A stretch of DNA of 64,000 nucleotides. It comes from Hwanghaeella grinnelliae. GTDB lineage: Bacteria; Pseudomonadota; Alphaproteobacteria; UBA8366; Aestuariispiraceae. Both the position numbers and the translations under genes were made by a program. The stretch spans positions 2,275,858 to 2,339,857 of the forward strand of contig NZ_SADE01000001.1 of NCBI RefSeq assembly GCF_004005845.1, read 5' to 3'. The notes beneath the pieces are model-generated. The model searched no databases, was not told where the DNA came from, and was given only the letters and a program-made list of their open reading frames with translations. Below, in pieces: positions 34,405 to 44,593 of this stretch (positions are counted from its first letter, which is position 1; the number at the start of each line of letters is the position of its first letter).

Positions 34405-34986
34405 ATGAGTAGAAAAATGTCTGAATCGAAACGCGACCAGCTGATCCAACGAGCCCTGTCCGTCTTCTATGCGAATGGTTTTCATGCGGTGGGTATGGAT
34501 AAAATCGCCAAGGAAACCGGCGTCTCAAAGACAGCCATCTACAAACATTTCAGAACAAAGGACGATTTGATCCTGGCAACCTTGCGGTTGCGCGATGAAC
34601 AGTTCCGAAACTGGATCATCCGCCGCATAGAGGAAATCGCCAGCGACCCGGCGGAGAGGATCCTGGCGTCATTCGACGCCCTGGAGGAATGGTTCACAGA
34701 ACCAACCTACATGGGATGCATGTTTATCAAGGCATCATCGGAATTTCAGGAACGAGACAGTTCGATTCACGCCATTTGCGCGGAGCACAAACGCATTCTG
34801 GAACGATATCTGGTCGATCTTTGCAAACAAGTCGGCGCACGCGACCCAGAAAAACTGGGCGCACAAATTCTGCTGTTGCAGGAAGGTGCAATTGTCGTCG
34901 CAGCCATGATGAACCCGGGAAAGGCCGCGGCGGACGCCAAGGACGCTGCCGCCGTTCTACTCGCGCAGGCGACAGCCGCGGCCTAG
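34405..34986 (+). CDS. TetR-family transcriptional regulator
   Basis: A 193-residue TetR protein. The N-terminal HTH is FYANGFHAVGMDKIAKETGVSKTAIYKHFRTKDDLI, followed by a helical ligand-binding domain with MGCMFIKASSEFQ typical of the YjdC/AcrR-like group. An in-frame ATG at 34417 is an alternative start; neither has a clear ribosome-binding site. It is divergent from the small unknown gene at 33794-34171, beyond which lies the AhpD-like gene; either may be a target. Confidence 0.88.
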   Translation: MSRKMSESKRDQLIQRALSVFYANGFHAVGMDKIAKETGVSKTAIYKHFRTKDDLILATLRLRDEQFRNWIIRRIEEIASDPAERILASFDALEEWFTEPTYMGCMFIKASSEFQERDSSIHAICAEHKRILERYLVDLCKQVGARDPEKLGAQILLLQEGAIVVAAMMNPGKAAADAKDAAAVLLAQATAAA

Positions 34987-35005
34987 CGCCAATTCCGCGC
35001 CCCTA

Positions 35006-37297
35006 CTACTCGATAACCGGCGGCGTATAGGCCCGGCTTTCCGGAATGTCCTCAGCCGCCGCTTCGACATCCACCAAGCAGCTGTGCGCCGTCGGCCCCT
35101 GGGCCAGGTTGGAGGTTCCCTTGTCCAATGTGAGGACATTCGGGTTGCCGTGGCGGCATGTCGTCCCATCCGGGTCGTACCAGGCGCCGGTCGCGATTTG
35201 AATGACACCCGGCCGGACTTCGTCGCTGATCCGCAACCCGGCATAACAGTCACCGCGCTGGTTGAAGATACGAACAATCTGACCATCCGACAGGTTGCGC
35301 GCGGCGGCATCGTCGGGATGCATCGTCAACGGCTCCCGTCCATCGATCTGCGCCGCCCGGCTGACCGACCCATGGTCCAATTGGCTGTGCAACTTCGTCC
35401 TCGGCTGATTGGAAATCATATGCAGCGGGTAAGACCCGACGCCGCCGAGCCATTCGCCGGGCTCCATCCATACGGGATGACCGGGGCAATCCGCATAGTC
35501 GAAACCGGCCACGGTTTCCGAATACATCTCGATCCTGCCGCTTGGCGTTTTAAGCGGGTTGGCGTCCGGGTCCTCGCGGAATGCCTCAAGCATCACGGTG
35601 GGCTTTTCCGGCGGCGGCACCTTGATCCAACCTTTGAGCTGCAACGTGTCCCAATCCGGCAGTTCGAAGGCGGAGCGTGACGCGGACTGGCGCGATATTT
35701 CATACATCCATTTCTGCCATTCCTCAGGGCTGCGCCCTTCGGTGAAGTCTTCCTCAAGCCCCAATTCGGCCGCGATGCCGCGGAAAATATCGTGATCGCT
35801 CTTTGCTGCGCCGACCGGTTCAATCGCCTGGTCCATCACGACCTGATAGGCGTCCCTTGGATTGAGACCCAGATCCGAACGTTCCAGCGTGGTGCTGCAA
35901 GGCAGAACGATATCGGCGTGACGGGCCAAACTGTTCCAGCACCACTCGTTCACAATCACCGTATCGGGTTTCGCCCAGGCTTTTCGAAGGCGATTCAGAT
36001 CCTGGTGGTGGTGAAAGGGATTACCCCCGGCCCACCAGACCAGTTTCACATCCGGAAATTCATGCGTCTTCCCATTGTATTGGAAAGTTCCGCCTGGATT
36101 TTCCAGCATCTCGGAAATGCGGGCGACGGGGATGAAATTGCGTACCGGGTTCTTGCCTTGCGGGAAGGATCCGAAATGCATATTGCGCAGGCTCTGACCG
36201 GACTTGTTTGTGGCTGAATAGCCGAACCCGATACCGGTTCCCGGCAAGCCGATCTGGCCCAGCATTGCCGCCAGATTTATGGCCGCCCAATAAGGCTGTT
36301 CCCCATGATCCTGCCGCGTCAGCGACCAGGAAATAGAGATCATCGTGCGGTGCGCCGCCATCCGCCGTGCCAGATCGCGGATATCGTCGGCGGGCAATTC
36401 ACAGATTTCAGACGCCCATTCCGGCGTCTTCGGCACGCCATCCTCCGCGCCTGTCAGATAGGCGGCATAGCGATCGAAGCCTACCGTGTACTTCTCCAGG
36501 AAAGCTTCATTTTGAAGCCCTTCCGTCAGCAGGACGTAAGACAATGCGATCATCAGGGCCGCATCCGTCGACGGGCGCGGCGACAACCAATCGGCGCCGA
36601 CCGTATCCAGCAGGTCCGACCTGATAGGGGAGACATTCACGAATTTCACACCGGCTTTGTGCGCGTCGAGTAATCCCTGCTTCTGGACATGATTGCCGGT
36701 CCCACCCTGGGAGATTTGCCCGTTCTTCAAGGGAACGCCGCCAAAGGCAACGAACAATTCGCATGCTTCGGCAATTGAGTCCCAGCCGGTGGTATTGGCC
36801 AGCATATCAAACCATGTGCCCAGCACATGCGGCACAATCACCTCGGCCGCCGCATAGCTGTAGGTATTCACGGAACGCGTGAAACCGCCCATGCAATTCA
36901 GGAAGCGCTTCAACTGGCCTTGCGCGTGGTGAAAACGCCCGGCACTGGCCCAGCCGTAAGAACCGGCATAAATCGATGCGTTTCCGTGCGCGTCCCGAAC
37001 CCGTTTCAGTTCCGCGGCGACAAGACGGTTCGCGTCCGCCCAGCTTACTTCGACGAAAGCGTCTTCGCCGCGCTTGTCACCAGCGGTCCCCGGCCCGCCT
37101 TCCAACCAGCTTTTCCGCACCATCGGTGATTTGATCCGGGTTGGTCCATCCAGAACGTCGACAATGCCGTGTCCGATCGGCGATGGATCGCCGTCTTCGG
37201 CAAAATCCTTCAAGCCGGTCACGCGTCCGTCTTCGACGGAAACGTTATAGGTTCCCCAATGGGTGGTCGTGATCAGATCGCGGCTGCGGGTATCCAT
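35006..37297 (-). CDS. Molybdopterin oxidoreductase, biotin-sulfoxide-reductase/DMSO-reductase type
   Basis: A 763-residue molybdenum enzyme of the BisC/TorA/DorA branch. There is no N-terminal Fe-S cysteine motif and no Tat signal, so it should be cytoplasmic with bis-MGD as sole cofactor, as in BisC. The segment SYGWASAGRFHHAQ (113-126) corresponds to the region carrying the serine molybdenum ligand. Likely reactions are reduction of biotin sulfoxide, methionine sulfoxide or other S-/N-oxides. No accessory subunit or cytochrome gene is adjacent. Confidence 0.88.
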   Translation of the reverse strand: MDTRSRDLITTTHWGTYNVSVEDGRVTGLKDFAEDGDPSPIGHGIVDVLDGPTRIKSPMVRKSWLEGGPGTAGDKRGEDAFVEVSWADANRLVAAELKRVRDAHGNASIYAGSYGWASAGRFHHAQGQLKRFLNCMGGFTRSVNTYSYAAAEVIVPHVLGTWFDMLANTTGWDSIAEACELFVAFGGVPLKNGQISQGGTGNHVQKQGLLDAHKAGVKFVNVSPIRSDLLDTVGADWLSPRPSTDAALMIALSYVLLTEGLQNEAFLEKYTVGFDRYAAYLTGAEDGVPKTPEWASEICELPADDIRDLARRMAAHRTMISISWSLTRQDHGEQPYWAAINLAAMLGQIGLPGTGIGFGYSATNKSGQSLRNMHFGSFPQGKNPVRNFIPVARISEMLENPGGTFQYNGKTHEFPDVKLVWWAGGNPFHHHQDLNRLRKAWAKPDTVIVNEWCWNSLARHADIVLPCSTTLERSDLGLNPRDAYQVVMDQAIEPVGAAKSDHDIFRGIAAELGLEEDFTEGRSPEEWQKWMYEISRQSASRSAFELPDWDTLQLKGWIKVPPPEKPTVMLEAFREDPDANPLKTPSGRIEMYSETVAGFDYADCPGHPVWMEPGEWLGGVGSYPLHMISNQPRTKLHSQLDHGSVSRAAQIDGREPLTMHPDDAAARNLSDGQIVRIFNQRGDCYAGLRISDEVRPGVIQIATGAWYDPDGTTCRHGNPNVLTLDKGTSNLAQGPTAHSCLVDVEAAAEDIPESRAYTPPVIE

Positions 37298-37445
37298 GGA
37301 ACGCTATCCCTTACAAAATAAGTTGGGCGATTGTACTCCCTGTGCAAAGCAACACAAATGGGAAGTATGATCCCGTTGAGCCCCCTCGCCCAATTTGCAA
37401 CAAGGAAGAGGGCGCCGAAAAGATCGACACCCTCAGTGTTTCCAT

Positions 37446-37492
37446 GAGCCGTCCTTGGCTCGCCTTGGGACCGTCCGTCAGACGGCGGGTCC
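37446..37492 (-). terminator. Paired hairpins downstream of ahpF
   Basis: Two small stems follow the ahpF stop: GAGCC/GGCTC (37446-37461) and GGACC/GGTCC (37468-37492), the latter containing an inner CCGTC/GACGG stem. No clear U-tract follows on the minus strand, so termination efficiency is uncertain. Nothing else is recognisable in the 207-bp gap before the molybdoenzyme start. Confidence 0.35.
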
Positions 37493-37504
37493 GTTGGTGA
37501 TCCC

Positions 37505-39088
37505 TCAGGCGGCGAAGGCTTCTTGTTGTTCATAGCCCTTCAGCAAATAATCGAAAGCGGATAAAGCGGCTTTCGAGCCTTCGCCCATAGCGATGACGAT
37601 CTGCTTATAGGGCACGGTCGTCACGTCGCCGCAGGCGAAGATGCCGGGGACATTCGTCTCACAGCGTTCATTAACCACGATTTCACCAAACTTGGTCTGC
37701 TCAACCACGTCCTTGACGAAACCGCTGTTCGGTACCAGCCCGATCTGAACGAAGACGCCGGCCAGATCCTGTTTATGCACCGCGTTTGTGGCGCGGTCCT
37801 TGTATTCGATGGCGGTCACTTTGCCACCGTCGGCAATGATTTGCTGGGTGGCCGCGTTCTTAACGATGGTGATGTTGTCCCGGGCCTCGGCCTGATCGAC
37901 CAAAATCTTGTCGGCCTTCAGTTCCGGTAGGAACTCAAACACCGTCACGGATTTGACGATCCCAGCCAGGTCCAGCGCTGCCTCGACACCCGAATTTCCG
38001 CCGCCGATCACCGCTACGTCCTTCCCCTTGAAGAAGGGGCCGTCGCAATGCGGGCAATAGGCGACACCATTGCCGATATTTTCCTTTTCGCCGGGGCACC
38101 CCAGCTCACGCCAATTCGCACCGGTTGCAATGATGAGCGTCTTCGTATCGATCACCTCGCCGGATGTCAGCGTGACGGACTTGTTGGTGCCGTTCACCAC
38201 CTTCTCAACAGAGAAATGTTCCTTCAAGGTGACGTCGTATTCACGCAGATGCGCCATCAGGGCGTTGGACAGTTCAGGCCCGGTCGTCTTCGGGACGGAA
38301 ATGAAATTTTCGATGCCAAGCGTGTCTTTGACCTGACCGCCGACACGGTCGGCAACGATCGTAACCTTCAATCCCTTCCGCGCGGCATAGATCGCCGAGG
38401 CTACCCCGGCGGGACCGCCGCCGATGACCACGACGTCTTGCAGGGGCATCTTTTCAACCGGTGCGGATCTGGGGGCCGACTTCGGTTTGGTTTCCATCAG
38501 CTTGTTGACCAGAACCGAGGCATCGACCTTGCCATTGGCGAAGACCTCGCCGTTCAGGAAGACGGTCGGCACGCCCTGAATATTCCGCGCTTCAATCAAA
38601 TCCGGGTACAAACCGCCATCGATCATCTCGCTGGAAATCCGCGGATTGAGCACAGCGAACTGGTTCAGGGTCTGAACCACTTCCGGACAGTTATGGCAGC
38701 TCAAGCTGACGAAGACTTCAAACTTCAAGTCCTCGTCGATACCGGCAATGATCGACTTCAGGCTGTCGTCCAGTTTGATCGGCGTGCCGGAGGCATGCAG
38801 CAGCGCCAGCACAAGGGAATTAAACTCGTGCCCGCCGGGGATGCCGGAAAAGCGAATGCCGCTATCCGCACCATCAACCTCAAGCAGGAAACTTACCGGG
38901 CTCATCAGTTTTTCGGACTCGTCGCGTTCGACGACGCTGATCCGCTCGCTGACGGAGGCAATATCCTCCAGGTATTTCTTCAATTCATCGCGTTTTTCGT
39001 GATCGCCCGTCTGCAGCACCAGCGCAACGTCTTTGCTCATCGACGCGGTGTAACCCTTCAAGGCGTTCAGAATATCTGTACTCAACAT
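37505..39088 (-). CDS. ahpF: Alkyl hydroperoxide reductase subunit F
   Basis: A 527-residue flavoprotein disulfide reductase that passes electrons from NAD(P)H to AhpC. The N-terminal double-thioredoxin-fold domain carries the SCHNCP redox centre near residue 130. The C-terminal thioredoxin-reductase-like part has FAD motif [15 protein letters not shown] with the second CxxC, and the nucleotide motif GGGNSG. Length and motifs match AhpF exactly. It lies downstream of ahpC, separated by a stable hairpin. Confidence 0.96.
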   Translation of the reverse strand: MLSTDILNALKGYTASMSKDVALVLQTGDHEKRDELKKYLEDIASVSERISVVERDESEKLMSPVSFLLEVDGADSGIRFSGIPGGHEFNSLVLALLHASGTPIKLDDSLKSIIAGIDEDLKFEVFVSLSCHNCPEVVQTLNQFAVLNPRISSEMIDGGLYPDLIEARNIQGVPTVFLNGEVFANGKVDASVLVNKLMETKPKSAPRSAPVEKMPLQDVVVIGGGPAGVASAIYAARKGLKVTIVADRVGGQVKDTLGIENFISVPKTTGPELSNALMAHLREYDVTLKEHFSVEKVVNGTNKSVTLTSGEVIDTKTLIIATGANWRELGCPGEKENIGNGVAYCPHCDGPFFKGKDVAVIGGGNSGVEAALDLAGIVKSVTVFEFLPELKADKILVDQAEARDNITIVKNAATQQIIADGGKVTAIEYKDRATNAVHKQDLAGVFVQIGLVPNSGFVKDVVEQTKFGEIVVNERCETNVPGIFACGDVTTVPYKQIVIAMGEGSKAALSAFDYLLKGYEQQEAFAA

Positions 39089-39175
39089 GGCTCTTGTCTC
39101 TTATTTCCCAGGCCAGATTCCGCAGGTGCGTGGCCTGTCATCATTCCAAATCGGGTCAGCTGCCGGCGGGAAGTT

Positions 39176-39211
39176 GAAACCCGGCCCCAGGGGAGGAAAG
39201 GGCCGGGTTTC
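39176..39211 (-). terminator. ahpC-ahpF intercistronic hairpin
   Basis: A perfect 12-bp stem, GAAACCCGGCCC (39176-39187) with GGGCCGGGTTTC (39200-39211), around 12 loop bases. It begins 11 bp after the ahpC stop. No strong U-tract follows on the minus strand. It likely gives partial termination or mRNA stabilisation so that AhpC exceeds AhpF. Confidence 0.7.
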
Positions 39212-39222
39212 CGTGGTCAGGC

Positions 39223-39786
39223 TTAGATCTTGCCGACCAAGTCCAGGCTGGGCGTCAGGGTTTCTTGGCCCTGTTCCCAAGCCGCCGGGCACACTTCGCC
39301 GTCGTGCTCTGCAACGTACTGAGCTGCCTTGACCTTACGGACCATGTCCTTAGCGGAACGGCCGATACCCAGGTCATGGATTTCACAGACCTTGATGATG
39401 CCTTCCGGGTCGGCAAGGAATGTGCCGCGCAGCGCCAGGCCTTCTTCTTCGATCAACACATCGAAACCGCGGGAGATCGCGCCGGTCGGATCGCCGATCA
39501 TCGGATAGTTGATCTTGCCGATGGCATCGCTGGTATCGTGCCAAGCCTTGTGGGTGAAATGGGTGTCCGTCGAGACGGAGTAAACTTCAACACCCAGGCC
39601 CTGCAGTTCTTCGTAGTACTTCGCCATGTCTTCAAGTTCCGTCGGGCAGACGAAAGTGAAGTCGGCGGGATAGAACACGAAGATCGACCATTTGCCTTTG
39701 ACGTCGTCGGTCGTGACCGTCTTGAACTCGCCATTGTGGAAGGCCTGGGCCGTGAACTCGGGTACCGGTTTGTTAATCATGCTCAT
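39223..39786 (-). CDS. ahpC: Alkyl hydroperoxide reductase subunit C (peroxiredoxin)
   Basis: A 187-residue 2-Cys peroxiredoxin. The peroxidatic cysteine is in [12 protein letters not shown] (about residue 47) and the resolving cysteine in GEVCPAAW (about residue 165). It reduces hydrogen and organic peroxides using AhpF. It is divergent from an oxyR-like gene, the standard regulatory arrangement. Confidence 0.97.
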   Translation of the reverse strand: MSMINKPVPEFTAQAFHNGEFKTVTTDDVKGKWSIFVFYPADFTFVCPTELEDMAKYYEELQGLGVEVYSVSTDTHFTHKAWHDTSDAIGKINYPMIGDPTGAISRGFDVLIEEEGLALRGTFLADPEGIIKVCEIHDLGIGRSAKDMVRKVKAAQYVAEHDGEVCPAAWEQGQETLTPSLDLVGKI

Positions 39787-39912
39787 GGATTACATCTCTC
39801 ACTTTTAAAGGTTTACTGGGTCTCGCGGGACCCCGACGTCTATGACGACGTCGATGGGCGCTATATGCCCCCTTGCTGCGACGCAATAAAGCGATATAAA
39901 TTTGCCAATATG

Positions 39913-39927
39913 ATCGATAAAATCGAT
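39913..39927. promoter_or_regulatory. Repeat ATCGAT-AAA-ATCGAT in the ahpC/oxyR divergent region
   Basis: Two ATCGAT hexamers three bases apart form a 15-bp near-symmetric AT-rich site in the 174-bp gap, 34 bp before the oxyR start. It is a candidate part of the OxyR/LysR binding region; the classical four-box OxyR motif is not clearly readable. Confidence 0.35.
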
Positions 39928-39960
39928 TGCTAATGTCGCCCGTTTTTCAGAGGTTTGAAA

Positions 39961-40914
39961 ATGCAGAACCTGCCAACGATGAAACAGCTTCAGTACTTGT
40001 CCGCCCTGGCAGAGCATCTGCATTTCGGACTCGCCGCCGAAGCCTGCTTCGTGACCCAGTCCACCTTGAGTGCCGGTATCCGCGAATTGGAGGATGTCCT
40101 TCAAGCAAAGGTCGCTGAAAGGACCAACAGATCGGTTATCATCACCCCCTTGGGCGATCGTTTGACATCCATGGCCCGAGATCTGCTGCGCGGTGCGGAA
40201 GAGATGATGGAGCTCGCACGCAGCGCTTCAGCGCCGATGTCCGGTCCCTTGCGCCTGGGCGTCATTCCAACCATCGGCCCGTATATTCTTCCCGCCGTCC
40301 TGCCGCCGATTCACCGGAACTTCCCGGGCCTTGAGCTCTACCTGCGGGAAGATTTCACCGATCGCCTGGTAGAGCGCCTGTTGGACGGAAGGCTTGACCT
40401 GCTGCTGCTCGCCCTACCCTATGAAATGGACGGTGTGGAGACGGAAGTGCTGTTCGAAGAAGGGTTCGTTCTGGCTTGCCCGACCGGCCATCCCTTGGCC
40501 GAGGAAACCTCGGTCGACACCAGCGCCTTCGAAAATCAACCCTTGCTGCTTTTGGAAGAAGGCCATTGCCTGCGCCGCCACGCGCTGGAGGCATGCAGCC
40601 TGGCAGGCCGTTTCAAACGCAAGAACTTTGAGGCCTCCTCCATGCAGACCCTGGTTCAAATGGTGTCGCTGGGCATGGGCATTACACTGCTGCCGCAAAT
40701 GGCGGTCGATGCGGAGGTGACGAAAGGCCTGGATATCTCCCTCGTTCCTTTGAAGGAGAGCGTCGGCACGCGGCAGATCGGACTCGTATGGCGCAAGTCC
40801 TCGACCCGAGAAGCTGAATTCAGATTGCTCGGCGACATGCTGATGAAAGTCGGCCCGCAGAAACAGCCAAACAAGGCCGGAAAAAGGCCTCGAAAGGCCA
40901 AAGCCGAAAAATAG
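39961..40914 (+). CDS. oxyR: OxyR-type LysR regulator (peroxide sensor)
   Basis: A 317-residue LysR protein with OxyR hallmarks. The N-terminal HTH is FGLAAEACFVTQSTLSAGIRELE, and the redox-sensing pair C203 and C212 sits in GHCLRRHALEAC, the same nine-residue spacing as the E. coli sensor cysteines. It is divergent from ahpC and should activate ahpC-ahpF on peroxide stress. The ATG at 39961 follows AGAGG; an upstream TTG is an unlikely alternative. The C-terminus is a Lys-rich tail. Confidence 0.92.
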   Translation: MQNLPTMKQLQYLSALAEHLHFGLAAEACFVTQSTLSAGIRELEDVLQAKVAERTNRSVIITPLGDRLTSMARDLLRGAEEMMELARSASAPMSGPLRLGVIPTIGPYILPAVLPPIHRNFPGLELYLREDFTDRLVERLLDGRLDLLLLALPYEMDGVETEVLFEEGFVLACPTGHPLAEETSVDTSAFENQPLLLLEEGHCLRRHALEACSLAGRFKRKNFEASSMQTLVQMVSLGMGITLLPQMAVDAEVTKGLDISLVPLKESVGTRQIGLVWRKSSTREAEFRLLGDMLMKVGPQKQPNKAGKRPRKAKAEK

Positions 40915-40981
40915 TGCCGGACAGTGTCAGGAAGCCGCCTTCTTATTGACCGCACAGGGCGTTTCACACTCGAATCGCACT

Positions 40982-42094
40982 CTATTTTACCAAGGCGATT
41001 GATGTTGCACCCTGGATCGATTGCCACAGTCGGACCAATAGCTTCCGAAAAGCCCAGATTTTATGCTCGAAGACGGAAGCAAAGACGAAACATGTCATCA
41101 GTGTGACCGCGAACAGGGTACTGTCCCGCAGGGCCCCACTGTCCATTTGGGGAATGATCGCGTTCCAGAATTGCAGCGCCGGATAGTGGACCAGATAGAG
41201 CGAGAAGCTGGACCCCGCCAACCATGCAACCGCCTTTTCCCATCGCGGATTAGGAATTGTAGCGTCGAACAGCTTCATCGCCCCCGCCAAGTGCAGCGCG
41301 ACAATCGCACCGAGCAGCCCGTTCCAGACGAATTCGTTTGAGAAACGCAGAGCCGTGACCTGCCCCTGCCCCATCGCGACATTCGAAATTGCAAACAGGA
41401 TGTCCGGCACGTCCAGCGCAAGCGCCACAATGTACACAACCAAGGCCCCGGCGAAGGCGAACACCGCTGTCGCCGGTCGGGAAAATGCCGTTGCACCCCG
41501 GTGATACAGCCAGACACCCAAGAGCCAGGATGGCATCAGCAACAGAGGTTTTACCCCGACCACGATCAGAACCAGGGTTAGCCAAAACGCCCGCCGAATG
41601 CCGGACAGAAATACGACGATGCCAAACAGCAGGTAATAGGCAGCTTCATAACTGAGCGACCAAAACGGCCCGTTCGTACCTGGGCGAAACCCGCTTCCGG
41701 TCCATTCGGTGGAAAAACTCAACGTGCGCAGCAGCACTTCCCAGACCGGCGCCGGATTCCACCACCAACCGTCATAACCGGCGGGGTCGATGCGCGCCCC
41801 CCAATAGTCCAGGGCCAAGGTCAGTAGAATCGCAGGCAGCACGACGGAGAAAAGCCGTGTCAGGCGGGCAAAGACATAGGCCGGTCCGGCCATGTCCTTC
41901 TGCCGCGCCGCGAAGGCGATGACCAAGCCGGAGATCACGAAGAAGACCACAACGGCGTCGCTGCCCAGATTCAACTCGCGAATGATCAGATAGTCGCCCC
42001 GGGTGAACCGCTCATAGGCGAAGTGAGACAGCAACACCACGATCGCCGCGGCAAACCTGAGCAGGTTGAGATAAAGCGAGAAACCTTGCGCCAA
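40982..42094 (-). CDS. Acyltransferase-3 family membrane protein
   Basis: A 370-residue integral membrane acyltransferase with about ten transmembrane segments. LNLLRFAAAIVVLLSHFAYE near the N-terminus carries the family histidine, FARLTRLFSVVLPAI the basic motif, and GPFWSLSYEAAYYLLF the conserved Trp-Ser-Glu block. Such proteins O-acetylate sugars, lipids or exopolysaccharide. The only sensible start is a TTG at 42094, four bases past the sterol-desaturase stop, behind AAGGAAG, indicating coupling with that gene. Confidence 0.85.
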   Translation of the reverse strand: MAQGFSLYLNLLRFAAAIVVLLSHFAYERFTRGDYLIIRELNLGSDAVVVFFVISGLVIAFAARQKDMAGPAYVFARLTRLFSVVLPAILLTLALDYWGARIDPAGYDGWWWNPAPVWEVLLRTLSFSTEWTGSGFRPGTNGPFWSLSYEAAYYLLFGIVVFLSGIRRAFWLTLVLIVVGVKPLLLMPSWLLGVWLYHRGATAFSRPATAVFAFAGALVVYIVALALDVPDILFAISNVAMGQGQVTALRFSNEFVWNGLLGAIVALHLAGAMKLFDATIPNPRWEKAVAWLAGSSFSLYLVHYPALQFWNAIIPQMDSGALRDSTLFAVTLMTCFVFASVFEHKIWAFRKLLVRLWQSIQGATSIALVK

Positions 42095-42098
42095 GGCC

Positions 42099-43031
42099 CT
42101 ACTTCTTCCTTACCGACAGAAAGTGACCGCGCAACGGCTCGGCGAACTGTTCCAGCGGTTCGACCAACGCTTCCTTCAAACTGTTATGCGGTTGTGGCAG
42201 CGGGCGCCCGGATGGATCGGCCAAACCAAATTCCAGGGCTTCCGCTTGTTTCGGAACATACAAGGTGCCGAATATCCAGTCCCATATCGCGAGGACTTCC
42301 CCATAATTCTTGTTATGATGCCGCGGCGCGCGGCTGTGGTGGATCTGGTGTTGCGCCGGGGAAATCAGAATGTGATCGAGCACCCGCCCATAGCTTAGCC
42401 AGATATGGCTGTGCCGCAGATTGGATCCAAGCAAATTGAACACGAAATAGAACAGGTTGATGCCGACAATCGTCGTCGCCGCCATGGGACCGAAAAAAAC
42501 GGCGATCACGGTTCCCTGCAACACGCCATAAAATGCGCCGCGTACAACCGACGAAATCAAGTCGTAGACCGGGTGTTTTCGATAGGTGGTAATCGGCGTC
42601 ATCACCTCGGCGCTGTGATGCACCGCGTGAAATGGCCAAAGGCTTGTACAGTCGTGATGCAACCGATGGACCCAGTAAACACCGAAGTCATTAACCAGCA
42701 GGGCGAAAAACCCGACGAGCAACGGATTCGCCGGGTCCCCGGACTCTGCCCGCCCAAGCAAAGCCGATACGACCAGAATGGAAGCGGCATTCGTGACGGC
42801 GAACTGGTTAAAAATACCGAGAAAGAACAGTCCCCGTGTCACGGCGAACAGTTTCACATCGAGCAAGGTCGACGGATGCCGCCAAACCTCGCGCGGAAGC
42901 AGCCATTTCAGAAACGGCTTTCCCGGTTTCGTGGCCTGATAGATTGCGAAAGCGATGATGACGGTCGCAAGCAGATATACCGGAAATAGCCGGACACCTG
43001 GACCGAATAGCGCTCTTGTCAGATCTTCCAT
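42099..43031 (-). CDS. Sterol desaturase/fatty acid hydroxylase family protein
   Basis: A 310-residue membrane di-iron oxygenase-like protein. The histidine clusters HRLHH, HAVHHS and HQIHHS that ligate the metal pair are all present, with four or more hydrophobic segments. Bacterial members hydroxylate or desaturate lipids, including hopanoids, ornithine lipids and carotenoids. The ATG at 43031 has an AAGGTCAGG site; upstream ATG 43055 is possible. It is followed directly by the acyltransferase, so the pair probably modifies one lipid. Confidence 0.85.
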   Translation of the reverse strand: MEDLTRALFGPGVRLFPVYLLATVIIAFAIYQATKPGKPFLKWLLPREVWRHPSTLLDVKLFAVTRGLFFLGIFNQFAVTNAASILVVSALLGRAESGDPANPLLVGFFALLVNDFGVYWVHRLHHDCTSLWPFHAVHHSAEVMTPITTYRKHPVYDLISSVVRGAFYGVLQGTVIAVFFGPMAATTIVGINLFYFVFNLLGSNLRHSHIWLSYGRVLDHILISPAQHQIHHSRAPRHHNKNYGEVLAIWDWIFGTLYVPKQAEALEFGLADPSGRPLPQPHNSLKEALVEPLEQFAEPLRGHFLSVRKK

Positions 43032-43202
43032 GCCGGCCTGACCTTGAAATCCCATCAATGCGACCGGGTTTCAGGGGCGCACACCTCCCCCGAGCCTCAC
43101 GGAACCGCTTGACGGTGATACGTCAAATCCCATGAAGCGGGGGAAAGAAAAGGTCGGCATTTGTGTCGATTTCTAATTCGTGACCCCGAAGATCTTTCCC
43201 CG

Positions 43203-44528
43203 CTATGCCCCGCCTTGCGAAAGCGATTTGTCCATACTTTCGGCGACATCGTCGACATCGTCCATGGATAGGCAGAGCGGCGGCACCATCCGCAGGACAT
43301 TCTTGTAGTTGCCCGACTTTGAAACGACCAACCCGTTCTCCCGCGTTTTCTCGAAGATCCTGGCGGTAGCTTCCGTTGCCGGTTCCTTGGTAACGCGGTC
43401 CTTGACCAGTTCGATGGCCAGCATGAAGCCCTTGCCGCGGACATCGCCGATCAGCGGATATTTGTCCTTCAATTCAAGCAGGCGCTGCTTCAGGGCAGCC
43501 CCCACCACACGGGCATTCGTCAACAAGTCTTCCTCTTCAATCACCTCCAACACAGCGCGCCCCGCCGCACAGGCAACCGGGTTCGCGCCATAGGTATGGA
43601 ACAGGAATTTGCCTGCCATCGGCTCCGCCACTTCTTTGCGCGCGACAACCGCGCCCAGCGGAATGCCGTTGCCGATCCCCTTCGCCATGACCACGATATC
43701 CGGCACGACGCCGTCGGATTCGAAGCCCCACATATTCTCACCGGTCTTGCAGAACCCGGACTGGACTTCGTCGACGATGCACAGACCGCCTGCCTCCCGA
43801 ATGATCTCGAATGCCTGCGACAGGTAGCCGGGGGGCATGGGAATAATCCCGCCATAGCCTTGAACCGGTTCGATCAAACCCGCCGCCAGCGACCCGCCCG
43901 TCGTATAGGCAATCGTATCCCGCAAATCCTGGAGATAGGGATCGATTCCTTCGCCGAAGGCGCCCCGGTACTGGTTCGGTTCGGCGGCAAAGGAGATATG
44001 GTTGAGCAAACCGACCGGGTGGCGGAAATTTGCGATTCCGGTCACGCTTTGCGCCCCGAAGGTCGCGCCGTGATAGGAATTGCGCAACGCCACAATGTCC
44101 GCGTTGCCGGTGGCGGTGCGGGCCATCATCAAAGCAAGATCGATGGCCTCCGTCCCCGAATTGGTGAAATGAACTACCCAGTCATGCCCCTTGGGCATTG
44201 TCGCGGCCAGTTCCTCCGCGAAATGTGCCGGAACAGGATGGTGGAACATGGTGGTGCAATGGGTAAGCGTTTCGACCTGTCGCTGGACCGCCGCGATGAT
44301 CTTCGGATGCGCGTGGCCGACGCTTATGCACAGATTCATGCCGAGCAGGTCGATCAGCTTGTTGCCCAACTCGTCCCAGACGTACTGCCCCTTGCCTTCC
44401 TTCAGAATGAGGGGCTTTTCATAGGGAACAAAAGCCCGTTGGCTGGCGGCGTAATACCGGTCCCGGCGTTCAATGATCGCATCCGTCGACCAATCCACGT
44501 CCGACACTGTCGGTGCGCTGGCATCCAT
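43203..44528 (-). CDS. Class III aminotransferase (AGXT2-like)
   Basis: A 441-residue PLP aminotransferase. NSGTEAIDLALMMAR is the PLP-phosphate segment, CIVDEVQSGFCKTG holds the cofactor aspartate, and VVMAKGIGNGIPLGAVV carries the Schiff-base lysine (near residue 285). It resembles alanine-glyoxylate aminotransferase 2 and beta-alanine/taurine/omega-amino-acid transaminases. AGGAGGAA fixes the ATG at 44528. It is divergent from a MocR/PdxR regulator with paired operator repeats, so it is probably induced by an omega-amino acid or polyamine. Confidence 0.85.
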   Translation of the reverse strand: MDASAPTVSDVDWSTDAIIERRDRYYAASQRAFVPYEKPLILKEGKGQYVWDELGNKLIDLLGMNLCISVGHAHPKIIAAVQRQVETLTHCTTMFHHPVPAHFAEELAATMPKGHDWVVHFTNSGTEAIDLALMMARTATGNADIVALRNSYHGATFGAQSVTGIANFRHPVGLLNHISFAAEPNQYRGAFGEGIDPYLQDLRDTIAYTTGGSLAAGLIEPVQGYGGIIPMPPGYLSQAFEIIREAGGLCIVDEVQSGFCKTGENMWGFESDGVVPDIVVMAKGIGNGIPLGAVVARKEVAEPMAGKFLFHTYGANPVACAAGRAVLEVIEEEDLLTNARVVGAALKQRLLELKDKYPLIGDVRGKGFMLAIELVKDRVTKEPATEATARIFEKTRENGLVVSKSGNYKNVLRMVPPLCLSMDDVDDVAESMDKSLSQGGA

Positions 44529-44593
44529 CACGTTCCTCCTGCCTGATATGCTCTTTCAACTCCTTTATAGAAGGCTCGGCGACCAGAACGCGA

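Noticed and set aside
34237..34485. Minus-strand small ORF in the TetR divergent region
   Set aside because: It has no ribosome-binding site, overlaps the TetR start region antisense, and has no recognisable protein features.
37273..37533. 86-residue minus-strand ORF between ahpF and the molybdoenzyme
   Set aside because: It overlaps both flanking genes and contains the post-ahpF hairpins. Its composition is not protein-like.
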